Shown piece after piece: positions 46,885 through 55,424 of a DNA stretch of 64,000 bases. A program made the position numbers and the translations under genes. Each line of letters starts with the position of its first letter. Position 1 is the first letter of the stretch. Source of the DNA: Lachnospiraceae bacterium P6B14 (GTDB lineage: Bacteria > Bacillota > Clostridia > Lachnospirales > Lachnospiraceae); assembly GCA_000687695.1 (NCBI GenBank), contig JHWZ01000001.1, positions 124,001-188,000 of the forward strand. The letters are read 5' to 3'. The notes beneath the pieces are model-generated. The model had not been told where the DNA came from. It did not search any database and saw nothing but the letters and a program-made list of their open reading frames with translations.

Positions 46885-47781
46885 TCAGTGGACCGGATAA
46901 GCCTTGAAGAATTTATCTACTCCATAGCAAATTCCTTTTGCTACTTTTTTTATTGTTTTAGATGAAAGATCTGAGCACTGATTTCCGACCTCGAGATCTA
47001 TCGACGGAACAGTACTGTATGATGTCTGCGTCAGATCCATAGCCAGTGTTCCATTTCCCATCTTTTTAATACCGGCCTTAACAAGTCCGGCAACTGCCTT
47101 TTTACCGAGCTTCATATGCTCCTTCCAATGAGATTTAACAGGCTCCATATTTTTATAAGATTTACTGTCCGGGATACTGCAAAAAAAACATCCCTTGTCA
47201 TATGAAAGACCATCACCGTCATAGTGGATAGCGATGTGACAGTCAGCGTAGTGATTTGCGATCAGGGTTCGTGCTATATTATCAAGCTGAACATCGCTTT
47301 TTTCACGGATCATCAGAACATTGTATCCCTTTTCCAAAAGAAGCTTTCTGGTTCTCTTTGCAACCTTGAGCGTGGCAGCCTGCTCACTCGTTCCGTTGTT
47401 AAAACTCATTCCGCCTGCTACGGCTACAGCATAAGTTGCTCCCGCCTTCGTGCTTCCGCTGACGATCTTCGGACTGCCGTCCGGATGGCACAGAGTCTTT
47501 ACGCTCTCGCCACCCTTTGTACCATGACCGGCATTTATGCATACGGTTATGTTTTTAGCATTGTCGGATGTCACGGTGTAGAGGATAGCTTTTCCGCTTT
47601 TTATTTTTGAATTCTTTGCGTATTTCCACTTGGAATTAAGCTTTACTTTTGTCTTTACAAAAGTTGTATTTGCAGTGGCAGCGTGAGCTCCTGATGTCCC
47701 CATACATGAAACCGTAAGAGACATGGCAATAAAAAATGTACATACAGAGCGAACTGCTCTTTTTGTGTATTTAGTTATCAT
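46885..47781 (-). CDS. Secreted N-acetylmuramoyl-L-alanine amidase
   Basis: 298 residues: signal peptide (about 1-34) and an Amidase_3 domain. Zinc ligands are visible as the His in CINAGHGTKGG (about residue 85), the Glu in NGTSEQAATL, and the His in CHIAIHYDGDG. The catalytic Glu is in IDLEVGNQ. It cleaves between MurNAc and L-Ala in peptidoglycan. It lies 3 nt after the HD-GYP gene and has GGAGAAG upstream, so wall remodelling is tied to this signalling operon. Confidence 0.92.
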   Translation of the reverse strand: MITKYTKRAVRSVCTFFIAMSLTVSCMGTSGAHAATANTTFVKTKVKLNSKWKYAKNSKIKSGKAILYTVTSDNAKNITVCINAGHGTKGGESVKTLCHPDGSPKIVSGSTKAGATYAVAVAGGMSFNNGTSEQAATLKVAKRTRKLLLEKGYNVLMIREKSDVQLDNIARTLIANHYADCHIAIHYDGDGLSYDKGCFFCSIPDSKSYKNMEPVKSHWKEHMKLGKKAVAGLVKAGIKKMGNGTLAMDLTQTSYSTVPSIDLEVGNQCSDLSSKTIKKVAKGICYGVDKFFKAYPVH

Positions 47782-47784
47782 AAC

Positions 47785-50001
47785 CTAAACTTCTCCTTTC
47801 TCAACCACCGTGTAGGACGGTGAGAAACCACCGCTTCCGTTCATCTTGAAGAAGCCTCGGAATATACGGTCAACAGCACTCTTGACACCGGCCTCATCTG
47901 TTCCCAAAAGTATGACCAGCACCTGTTGACGATTGTATTTGGTAAAAATATCAACATCGCGAATAGTTTGTAAGATCGCTTTCTCCATATAATACATGGC
48001 GCGGTCGAGTTCATCCTCGTGCATCTCCTCACCCGGCACCGGATCAAGCGATATCATGATAAGCTTAAACTGCTGGTCGAAACGTTTTTCCATCTTGCCG
48101 ACAAACTCATACAGCTTGGTAAACTCTCTGTACTCAACATCAAGTGCTCCTCTGTAGCTTCCGCTGTTCTCGATGGCTGAAACCATCTTGTGTACATCCA
48201 CACGTTCACTGCTGAAATCTTCCAGCTCCTCGCTGTAGAATACATAACCGTTCTTTCCGTTTTGTTTGATACTGTAAAGAGCCTTGTCTGCTTTATTATA
48301 CACCGTTTCATAATCATCATCGGGAGTGCACATAACAGCTCCGGCAGACAGAGATCCAATAGAAACAGCTGAGTCGCCGTCTTTCTTTTTTTCAAATTCT
48401 TTCAGTATTATTTCTATCTGAGTTGTCGCTTCTTCTTTTGTTATTTTTTTCATAAAAAGAATAAACTCATCACCACCAAGCCTGCAACACAGATTACCTT
48501 TCTGGTTTTCAAGAAGTGTGTCACCTACCATATGAAGAATACGGTCACCGGCCTCATGTCCGTTTATATCGTTTATTTTTTTCAGGTTATCAAGGTCGAA
48601 AAATACAAAGCATCCCTCGTTCTCCTTCATATCCAAAGCGATGGCACTCTCTCCTGCGTTTCGACTCATTATACCGGTCGCTACATCGATCTCATCAGCA
48701 GTGTTCTGAGCAGTAAAGGTTTCCATAACCTCCTGCAAAAGTGCTGAAGAAACCTCAGCCGGCTCATCCGCTTCCGCAGAATCCTCGCGCATTATATCCT
48801 GAAGCAAACCGCTATCCCAGAGCTTAAGGAATACATTTACAAAATGAGGATCAAACTGACGTCCGCGTTCCTTGATAAGCTCATGACTTATGTAATCGTT
48901 TTTATATGCCTTTCGATAAATACGGTCAGAACTCATCGCGTCAAAAGCATCCGCTATGGCGACGATCCTGGCCTCCTCGGAAATCTCTTTTCCGCTGATA
49001 CCGTTCGGGTAGCCACCTCCATCATAGCGTTCATGATGACTGAGTGCAACATCCGCGGCAGCAGGAATACTGCTCCTGTCCTTCAGTATATCCTCACCCA
49101 TGGTTGTATGGGATTTGATCAAATCGTATTCAACTGCCGTCAGTCGTTTCGGATTACTCAGGATAGAATCCGGAACGCCTATCTTTCCGATATCATGTAA
49201 CAGTGCCGCATATCTGAGGTTGTTAATTCTTTCTTCATCCCAGCCCAGGGCCTCTGCCAGTTTGACGGAATATGCACTGACACGCGTCGAATGTCCTTTG
49301 GTATAAGGATCCTTGGCATCTATAGCATAAGCCAAGGTTTGGATGGTCTGAAACGACATCTGCTCTATCTTTTCAGCACGCTCCTTGGCAACAGCTGTTT
49401 GTTTTTTTACCTCTTCATTCAGTCTGCCGGTATACTCATTCTCAAAAAGAATACTCCTGTGATGCTGTATCATCGCGATCGAAGTAAAAACAGTCATGCT
49501 CGCGAACAGTATCGGAAATCTCGCCATAAAGCCATCAAAATAATAAGCTTTTACATACTCGCAAAGCGGACTATAAAACAAAACCGAATAAAGCACAATA
49601 TAATATACGGACAAATAAATACTATATTTAACGCTTACAAAATACCCCATTCCGATAGGTAAAAGCAACGACCACAGTATGGCAGTACCATCTCCGGCTC
49701 CCGTTATGGCATAGTATGTGAACGCAATAAAACAAAATGCGGTAGGTACCAGTATTGCCAGATCTCTGCGTTTAACTACTCCGGAAAGAATAGCACAGAT
49801 TACTCCTGCAACAAAAGTGACCGCTGACGGGATGATCATCTCGTATTCCTGTACGATCAGATCCATGATAATAAGTACCAATCCCAAAATCGCCGTAAAC
49901 ACGCTGACAATGGTCAATGCCCTAAGATTAGCCCTTAGCCTTTTCCCTTTGTAGATCGACCGATTCAGGTCGCTCCAGGTTTCAGAAACTCTCTTTAACA
50001 T
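47785..50001 (-). CDS. Membrane HD-GYP/GGDEF protein
   Basis: 738 residues: six or so N-terminal membrane segments (about 25-180), a short coiled coil, an HD-GYP domain (about 205-390, LLHDIGKIGVPD and HHERYDGGGYPNG), a GGDEF domain (about 440-595, with an intact CRLGGDEF) and a third GGDEF-like region (about 620-730), whose active site is replaced by KYNRQQVLVIL. No RxxD inhibitory site precedes GGDEF. It could both make and break cyclic di-GMP. It starts the operon with amidase, STAS-kinase and phosphatase. Confidence 0.93.
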   Translation of the reverse strand: MLKRVSETWSDLNRSIYKGKRLRANLRALTIVSVFTAILGLVLIIMDLIVQEYEMIIPSAVTFVAGVICAILSGVVKRRDLAILVPTAFCFIAFTYYAITGAGDGTAILWSLLLPIGMGYFVSVKYSIYLSVYYIVLYSVLFYSPLCEYVKAYYFDGFMARFPILFASMTVFTSIAMIQHHRSILFENEYTGRLNEEVKKQTAVAKERAEKIEQMSFQTIQTLAYAIDAKDPYTKGHSTRVSAYSVKLAEALGWDEERINNLRYAALLHDIGKIGVPDSILSNPKRLTAVEYDLIKSHTTMGEDILKDRSSIPAAADVALSHHERYDGGGYPNGISGKEISEEARIVAIADAFDAMSSDRIYRKAYKNDYISHELIKERGRQFDPHFVNVFLKLWDSGLLQDIMREDSAEADEPAEVSSALLQEVMETFTAQNTADEIDVATGIMSRNAGESAIALDMKENEGCFVFFDLDNLKKINDINGHEAGDRILHMVGDTLLENQKGNLCCRLGGDEFILFMKKITKEEATTQIEIILKEFEKKKDGDSAVSIGSLSAGAVMCTPDDDYETVYNKADKALYSIKQNGKNGYVFYSEELEDFSSERVDVHKMVSAIENSGSYRGALDVEYREFTKLYEFVGKMEKRFDQQFKLIMISLDPVPGEEMHEDELDRAMYYMEKAILQTIRDVDIFTKYNRQQVLVILLGTDEAGVKSAVDRIFRGFFKMNGSGGFSPSYTVVEKGEV

Positions 50002-50110
50002 ACGTTCCCCTTCGTATCATTTTTGGTCATATCAAGTCATACATGGTTTATTTTACCATAAATCAGTACAGGATTCCACCTTTTTTTGAAAATCTCTGCC
50101 TGAAATACGG

Positions 50111-50139
50111 TTGATTTTTGGCGGTTTTCGGGTTATACT
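50111..50139 (+). promoter_or_regulatory. Sigma-A promoter of YunG-like gene
   Basis: TTGATT (50111-50116), 17 nt, TATACT (50134-50139), about 50 nt before the start codon. Confidence 0.78.
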
Positions 50140-50195
50140 GTACGTAAATGACGCCCAAAAGGAAGGGCTGACAGGGTATCAACAGGAGACCATCT

Positions 50196-50912
50196 ATGAA
50201 AACAAAGAGCTTTTACGGAAGGGAGCAGGCTACGGTACCTGCGATAACAAACGAGTATCCGGGCATCGACACCCCGATAACTCTATATGAAACACTGAAA
50301 CATGTATGGTGCGAGTACACCTGCGCTCCGAGGCTTCGCAAGGAGTGGAGCAGGGCGAACATCACCCTCGGGCAGTGCTCCATCACCGCTTTTTTGGTTC
50401 AGGATATATTCGGCGGAAAGGTGTACGGCGTTCTCCGCCCGGGCGGAAACTACCACTGTTATAACGATGTCAACGGTCATGTGTTTGACCTCACCAGCGA
50501 GCAGTTCGGCGACGAGGTTCTCTCGTATGAAGGTAACCCCGAACAGTTCCGTGAAGTGCACTTCAAAAAAACTGAAAAAAAAGAACGCTACGAATACTTA
50601 TGTAAAAGCTTAAAAGAGTATGTTTCAACGCGGGAAAATCCGCCCATGAATATGTCAGTATCTCCTATCACACACGATAAAAATGGCAAGCCACAGGTAT
50701 TCGTGCAGTTTTCCGACGGGAAGCGTTTCGCCGAGGGCCGTCTTCCCGGCGCTACCATCGTCTCGGGTGAAGGCTTTTCCGACGAAGAACTCGCCGCTCT
50801 CAAAACCTACATGAAAAAGGAAAAGGCCACGATCCTTTCCATGGCCAAAAAGATAAATGTTATGGACGCGTTCCTGGGGAAAGATGCGTTTACAAAAAAA
50901 ACGATAACATGA
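50196..50912 (+). CDS. YunG-like protein with C-terminal extension
   Basis: 238 residues. The N-terminal half resembles the YunG family: WSRANITLGQCSITAFLVQD, GGNYHCYNDVNGHVFDLTS and EQFG, with a Cys and His that could form a catalytic pair. The C-terminal half (about 145-238) is a separate domain with PQVFVQFSDGKRFAEGRLPG and a helical end, found in short Lachnospiraceae proteins of unknown role. No signal peptide. CAGGAG precedes the ATG. It is monocistronic with its own promoter and terminator. Confidence 0.75.
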   Translation: MKTKSFYGREQATVPAITNEYPGIDTPITLYETLKHVWCEYTCAPRLRKEWSRANITLGQCSITAFLVQDIFGGKVYGVLRPGGNYHCYNDVNGHVFDLTSEQFGDEVLSYEGNPEQFREVHFKKTEKKERYEYLCKSLKEYVSTRENPPMNMSVSPITHDKNGKPQVFVQFSDGKRFAEGRLPGATIVSGEGFSDEELAALKTYMKKEKATILSMAKKINVMDAFLGKDAFTKKTIT

Positions 50913-50921
50913 AAAGCAAAC

Positions 50922-50946
50922 AGCCCTGCATTGCAGGGCTATTTTT
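50922..50946. terminator. Intrinsic terminator after YunG-like gene
   Basis: AGCCCTGC (50922-50929), ATT, GCAGGGCT (50933-50940), then ATTTTTA. The opposite side is also T-rich, so it may end the converging secreted-protein gene as well. Confidence 0.92.
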
Positions 50947-50974
50947 ATGCGAAAATCTTATTATTCACTTACTG

Positions 50975-51958
50975 TTATTTTACGGTTACTTTTATGGTTT
51001 TTGTCTTTCCGTTAGCTTTAACGGATACAGTTGCTTTGCCTTTTTTAACGCCCTTTATTGTAACCTTTCCGCCCTTGTAGGAAGCCTTTGCAACCTTAGC
51101 GGATGAAGACGAAACAGTTACCTTATCACCACTAAACATCGTCGTTACTTTTACGGAAACGCTCTTCTTTTTCTTTACACTTACTGAGGCCTTTGCAACA
51201 GTAACTGCTGTTGTGTTAAATGTCGAAGCTTTAAGTGAACTATACTCTCCTGTATCATCGTTAAATCCGGCGATATCATCTGATTTGCTGTAATCCGTCT
51301 TGTATTCCTTATCGCCAATCTTAACAGATGCGTTTGTCACTGCAAATTTCAATTTACACGGACGATCCGTTCCTACTTTAATCTGTGCAACAGCATCCCC
51401 CTTGGTCGGGATAGCTTCTGTCCAAGGCTTGAACGATCCTGTATTCGGATCGAAATCGTCTTTTTTCATGGTTGAATTAACCGGTGCATCCACGATCTCA
51501 ACCTTGATCATATCATCAACTGCAACTACTTCCTTTACATACGGAAGCTCAGCCTTTGCATCAGAGCCCTTTACCAAACCTTCAAAGAACGGGCAGTTGT
51601 TTTCATAATCATACCCGACACATATGGAGTTATCACTCTCCAAGAAAGCGTTTACTTCGAGTTCCGGGAACCAAAACTGAATCTGCGGATCGATAAAAAT
51701 CATCCCACCATCCTTACTAAAGAGGGAAGACGGAAGATAAACATCCGCACTCACCTTGTACGAATTGAACTGCGAAGAGAAGATATCCGGTTCGTTCCAG
51801 CTTGAAACGGAAGATACTCCACCGCCATCATTTGCGATCGTGGTTTGCGGTGCCACAACACCCTTGATCGCCTTCGCCTCTGCAGGAACGGCGCTTATAC
51901 TCAAAGCGAGTGAGAGCACAAGCGCAAAAGCAAATACATTTTTCAAAGTTTTCTTCAT
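50975..51958 (-). CDS. Secreted protein with C-terminal Big2/Ig-like domain
   Basis: 327 residues: signal peptide (about 1-28, ending PAEAKA), a beta-rich central domain (about 50-240) of no family I recognise, which resembles a carbohydrate-binding or surface-adhesion fold only by its strands, and a Lys/Val-rich C-terminal Ig-like domain (about 250-327, with VAKASYKGGKVTIKGVKKG). Start choice is firm: AGGAGGTG upstream and a promoter behind it. A cell-surface role is likely. Confidence 0.78.
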   Translation of the reverse strand: MKKTLKNVFAFALVLSLALSISAVPAEAKAIKGVVAPQTTIANDGGGVSSVSSWNEPDIFSSQFNSYKVSADVYLPSSLFSKDGGMIFIDPQIQFWFPELEVNAFLESDNSICVGYDYENNCPFFEGLVKGSDAKAELPYVKEVVAVDDMIKVEIVDAPVNSTMKKDDFDPNTGSFKPWTEAIPTKGDAVAQIKVGTDRPCKLKFAVTNASVKIGDKEYKTDYSKSDDIAGFNDDTGEYSSLKASTFNTTAVTVAKASVSVKKKKSVSVKVTTMFSGDKVTVSSSSAKVAKASYKGGKVTIKGVKKGKATVSVKANGKTKTIKVTVK

Positions 51959-51996
51959 AAGCGCACACCTCCTAATTAAACTAAGTTGATAAACCC

Positions 51997-52024
51997 ATTA
52001 TAACACAGCGCCGGACGAATTCAA
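51997..52024 (-). promoter_or_regulatory. Promoter of Ig-like secreted protein gene
   Basis: Minus strand TTGAAT (52019-52024), 16 nt, TATAAT (51997-52002). Confidence 0.82.
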
Positions 52025-52059
52025 GCAGAAAATAGGCTTTCTTCTACAAGGCCATTTTA

Positions 52060-52812
52060 TCACTGATACCTCTTCACATTGATATAGGTTCGTCCGCGCT
52101 TGGTTGTACCACCGATACTTTCCAGTATAAACTTTCCTTTTCCGCGAACAGAGAAAACATCTCCCGGTTTTAGATTAACAGCGTTTTCCGTAGTGACTCT
52201 GCTGTTTAACTGAACCTCATTTTTCTCAAAAAAACCCAAGGCCTCTTTTCTGGAAAGATTACAAGTCGCAGCTATGATCACATCGAGTCTCATGGATGAT
52301 ACCGGATATGATTCATCTATTAACGTCGGTTTAAGCTCGATGTCGTCCTCAATTATTTCACAGGACACCTGCGTGTGGCGGATCTTCACCAGGTTTTCAC
52401 GGATGAACTCAGACACCTCATCCAGACAGAATATGAATCCGGTTTTTCCTTTGACTAATATGTCACCTATCGTGTCCCTGCGTATACCGAGGTTCATGAG
52501 AGAGCCCAAGTAATCCCTATGGTTTAATTCTTCACCAAACTTTTCGAGAGCGGGAGTCACCTTCAGCATAGTAGCAGGAAACCTCCCCGGATATCCGAAC
52601 AACTCCTCAGAGCCAAACCCTACCACCTTTCGTTCAGCCATCTCATGACCACCGAAAAGTTCGTACGGAATAAAAGACAACTCCTTTGCCATCCCGTCAA
52701 GAATACTTTGCTCAGGCAAACTCAAAAACGAGCTGTATGTATATATATTTTTTTCATAAGCACGTTTCGCGAGGTCACGAAGCCTGCCCATGAGTACTTG
52801 TTCATCAGTCAT
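52060..52812 (-). CDS. ylmH: S4-domain RNA-binding protein YlmH
   Basis: 250 residues matching YlmH: an N-terminal alpha/beta domain (about 1-80, GGHEMAERKVVGF), a middle domain (about 85-175, RDTIGDILVKG) and a C-terminal S4 domain (about 178-250, SMRLDVIIAATCNLSRKEAL). YlmH binds stalled large ribosomal subunits and recycles peptidyl-tRNA in ribosome quality control. A GTG at 52821 is also possible. The gene overlaps the phosphoesterase gene upstream. It is usually found near division genes, but not here. Confidence 0.92.
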   Translation of the reverse strand: MTDEQVLMGRLRDLAKRAYEKNIYTYSSFLSLPEQSILDGMAKELSFIPYELFGGHEMAERKVVGFGSEELFGYPGRFPATMLKVTPALEKFGEELNHRDYLGSLMNLGIRRDTIGDILVKGKTGFIFCLDEVSEFIRENLVKIRHTQVSCEIIEDDIELKPTLIDESYPVSSMRLDVIIAATCNLSRKEALGFFEKNEVQLNSRVTTENAVNLKPGDVFSVRGKGKFILESIGGTTKRGRTYINVKRYQ

Positions 52813-53404
52813 TTCTATCACTCACCATCTCTTTATATCCATCTATTATTTCCGCGAGAGTTCTCGGTGTATAATCCATATATGACATCATACATCCGAC
52901 ATTAATTGCAACCGCATCGTGTTCCTCTATCCAATCAATTTCTTTCACACATTTTTGAAAGAAATCCTCTTCTCTGGTATTATGAACATGGCCATAAAGA
53001 AGAATACTTCCATTATGCTGATGGTTCCAAAATAGGATCGGATAGTGACTCAATACCAGTCTTACTTTTTCGTCATTATATCTTTCCTTGACCTCTTTAT
53101 AATCAAAAATATCATCATATAAAGCGCGATAATTTACATTGGAAATCTTGTCATGATTTCCGCGAATTAAAAATTTGTGTCCTTTTAATTCGGACACGAC
53201 CGGGATAAGGTCGGCCATCTTCGAGTGCATCGTAACATCTCCGAGGATGTACACAGTATCCCTCTCAGTAACCCTTTTATTCCACCGCTCTGCGATAACC
53301 CGATGCATCTCATCAAGCGTTTTAAATGGGCGTTTATCAAAGTTCTTTCCTTCATCTGTCACGTTTCTGTGAAACAGGTGAAGATCACCGATATAATAAT
53401 TCAT
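52805..53404 (-). CDS. Metallophosphoesterase
   Basis: 199 residues with every calcineurin-like motif: GDLHLFH (D and H), ILGDVT, IRGNHDK, LSHYP and LYGHVHN. Such small cytoplasmic enzymes cleave phosphodiesters or phosphomonoesters of nucleotides; the substrate is not readable. It lies 25 nt after the esterase gene and overlaps ylmH. Confidence 0.93.
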   Translation of the reverse strand: MNYYIGDLHLFHRNVTDEGKNFDKRPFKTLDEMHRVIAERWNKRVTERDTVYILGDVTMHSKMADLIPVVSELKGHKFLIRGNHDKISNVNYRALYDDIFDYKEVKERYNDEKVRLVLSHYPILFWNHQHNGSILLYGHVHNTREEDFFQKCVKEIDWIEEHDAVAINVGCMMSYMDYTPRTLAEIIDGYKEMVSDRND

Positions 53405-53429
53405 CTATGCTCCTCTACCAGAATACTAT

Positions 53430-54302
53430 TTATAATTCTTCAATCCACGAGAAAAACCTGTCTAAACCTTTATTATTTTTTCTGGTCTCCAAAAACATCC
53501 CGGCTGTATACCATGAGTGAGTGTTTTTCTTATCTGTTACACTATATACTTCACAGGTGTTTCCAAGCTTTTTTGCTCTTTCGGCAAAGTCCTTGGCACA
53601 CGCAAATTCAATCAGTCCATCATGCTTACTTTGGATAAGGAGCATAGGTATATGACTCTTTCCCATAAGCACTACCGGCTCTCCGTTTCGTCTGTTATAG
53701 CCCTTCAAAAACAACTGATTTAAAAGGAGTTTCAGTGTCAACGACTGATCATCTCTGAAACTGTACGGTCCACCGGAACCAATAAATCCGATTACATTTG
53801 AAACATCAACATTATATTTTTGTTGAACCTTTTTACAGTAGCACATAATTGATGACAGATGCGCTCCGGCTGACGGACCCGCAACAATTATTTTTGATGT
53901 ATCAATGTCCTTCTTTTTCAAGTAATCAATTGCAGTATTATATCCCTCACAAACATCCCTTATTTGAATCGGATATTTATTCTTTGGAGAGAGCCTGTAT
54001 CCTATGGATATAAACCGATATCCCTGACCTGCCACGCACTGCCCGACATAATCAAAAAACTTTGGATCCCCGGCATTCCAACCACCACCGTGAACCCAAA
54101 TAATAATCTTATCACTGACTGTTTTATTTGGTTCATAATAAAGGAAATATTGATCCTTATGATCGCCAAAAGAAACTGACTCAGGTGTGATGGTTTTCTT
54201 CACCTGAAACACCTTTTTTAATAGTCCAAAATAACTCATGCTTTCCCGCAGAAAATCTTTTTTTGATGCCATAGCCCTCCCTCCATAAAACACTTTGTTC
54301 AC
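53430..54302 (-). CDS. Alpha/beta-hydrolase esterase
   Basis: 290 residues of the hormone-sensitive-lipase/carboxylesterase type. The oxyanion motif is HGGGWNAGD (about residue 70), the nucleophile elbow GPSAGAH (about 142), the acid QSKHDGLIEF (about 230), and the His in THSWYTAG (about 265). It should hydrolyse short acyl esters, perhaps acetylated sugars. No signal peptide. Local GC is lower than in neighbours. It is in the operon with the MBL, phosphoesterase and ylmH genes. Confidence 0.9.
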   Translation of the reverse strand: MNKVFYGGRAMASKKDFLRESMSYFGLLKKVFQVKKTITPESVSFGDHKDQYFLYYEPNKTVSDKIIIWVHGGGWNAGDPKFFDYVGQCVAGQGYRFISIGYRLSPKNKYPIQIRDVCEGYNTAIDYLKKKDIDTSKIIVAGPSAGAHLSSIMCYCKKVQQKYNVDVSNVIGFIGSGGPYSFRDDQSLTLKLLLNQLFLKGYNRRNGEPVVLMGKSHIPMLLIQSKHDGLIEFACAKDFAERAKKLGNTCEVYSVTDKKNTHSWYTAGMFLETRKNNKGLDRFFSWIEEL

Positions 54303-54336
54303 GTTCTACATTATACACTCTCTCCAGTATATAATA

Positions 54337-55155
54337 TTAGAACACTATTTCCATCCCGATCCTAAACTGCTCAACTCTGTCACCTAGTTCTTCCTTCATA
54401 ATATGAAAAGCGCGATTCTTCGTGCAATGTCCGGTGCAGACCCTATCGATGCCTGTATCGGCGATAGCTCCGGAAACACTTCGAATCTCATCTTCTGACT
54501 TGTTGAAAAGATGAAGTCCACCGATCAGTGCATGGATATGTTTATCGGGGAAGGTCTCCCTTACTTCATTTATTATATTTTCCGCTCCTCCATGCGAGCA
54601 GCTGTTGATTATGACAAGACCTTTTTCAGTGTCTATCACTACGCTCTGTTCATGAGAAAAATCATCCGGCACCCATTTCCGTCCGATCTTTCTGTACATC
54701 ATCTCACGCCTTCCGAGTTTATCGAGCCCGGCGGTTTTATGTGGTATAAGCCATATGCCATCACACAGCTGGTAATCCCCACTCACGGTAACTATTCGAT
54801 TCTGAAAATCCGTCAGTACATTTTTAGGTATCCCGATATATCTCCTGACAAAAAGCTTTTTAAAATAGCAGTTTGCATCTGTTGTTTCTCTGATATAGAG
54901 GTTTGCCTTTTCGTTCTCTTTTAAAAAACGTGGCATACCGTTCGCATGGTCATAATGTGCGTGGCTCAGTGTGGCATACCCTATTCTTTTGATATCAAAA
55001 CCCAGCTTTTCCAGGTTATCGACAAACAGATCCGATGCCCCCGCATCCACGAGCACCATCGCATCTCCATGCTCAACCAGTATGCTGAGCCCCCACTCTC
55101 CTTCCATGGGATCCGTAGCGATATTATCTACTATTACAGTCAGTTTGGTTTTCAT
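54337..55155 (-). CDS. MBL-fold metallohydrolase
   Basis: 272 residues. The metal motif HxHxDH is SHAHYDHANG (about residue 62), with further ligands in CSHGGAEN, GGLHLF and TGHCTKN. The layout fits the group around the dihydropterin-ribofuranosyl-aminobenzene phosphate synthase-like proteins. The frame is open to 55212, but the -10 box (55177-55182) lies inside that extension; the ATG at 55155 has GGAGG upstream. It is the first gene of the operon leading to ylmH. Confidence 0.9.
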   Translation of the reverse strand: MKTKLTVIVDNIATDPMEGEWGLSILVEHGDAMVLVDAGASDLFVDNLEKLGFDIKRIGYATLSHAHYDHANGMPRFLKENEKANLYIRETTDANCYFKKLFVRRYIGIPKNVLTDFQNRIVTVSGDYQLCDGIWLIPHKTAGLDKLGRREMMYRKIGRKWVPDDFSHEQSVVIDTEKGLVIINSCSHGGAENIINEVRETFPDKHIHALIGGLHLFNKSEDEIRSVSGAIADTGIDRVCTGHCTKNRAFHIMKEELGDRVEQFRIGMEIVF

Positions 55156-55176
55156 TAATGCGCATCCTCCGCTACA

Positions 55177-55204
55177 ATTATAACACAACACAAAAAAGAT
55201 GCAA
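55177..55204 (-). promoter_or_regulatory. Promoter of MBL-esterase-phosphoesterase-ylmH operon
   Basis: Minus strand TTGCAT (55199-55204), 16 nt, TATAAT (55177-55182). The -35 box lies in the left arm of the palindrome 55193-55246. Confidence 0.8.
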
Positions 55205-55246
55205 GTGACCACGGTGCATCATCAACCGCTTAACTTGCATCTTTTT
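55193..55246. terminator. 14-bp inverted repeat: bidirectional terminator and divergent promoter core
   Basis: AAAAAGATGCAAGT (55193-55206) and ACTTGCATCTTTTT (55233-55246), with a 26-nt loop. The T-tracts on both sides suit a terminator for the deacylase transcript. Each arm also holds a TTGCAT -35 box pointing outward. Confidence 0.7.
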
Positions 55247-55262
55247 AGGGTTGTGGTATAAT
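55235..55262 (+). promoter_or_regulatory. Plus-strand promoter facing a broken reading frame
   Basis: TTGCAT (55235-55240), 16 nt, TATAAT (55257-55262), a mirror copy of the minus-strand promoter. Downstream is a ribosome site and the broken gene at 55305. Confidence 0.65.
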
Positions 55263-55304
55263 CTTAGGTAGTGGGTTAGGGCTCGATTACAGAGAGGAGA
55301 TATA

Positions 55305-55395
55305 ATGGCAGCGTATCTTTGATCATGTAAAAGCCATTTACGAAGACACTGACGACTCTTCGATAGAGAAGCTGATCGGGCGAAGACCCTGATGC
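55305..55395 (+). pseudogene. Remnant of a small gene (frameshift after start)
   Basis: A good promoter and the site GAGAGGAGATAT precede ATG at 55305, but that frame stops after five codons. In the next frame 28 codons stay open to TGA at 55393-55395, encoding a charged, helical peptide with RIFDHVKAIYEDTDDSSIEK. Loss of one base after the ATG would join them. It is probably a decayed small gene, or a frameshifted leader peptide. I do not recognise the family. Confidence 0.45.
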
Positions 55396-55424
55396 AGCGC
55401 GGGGGTTGTTTTTCGTACCAGCCA

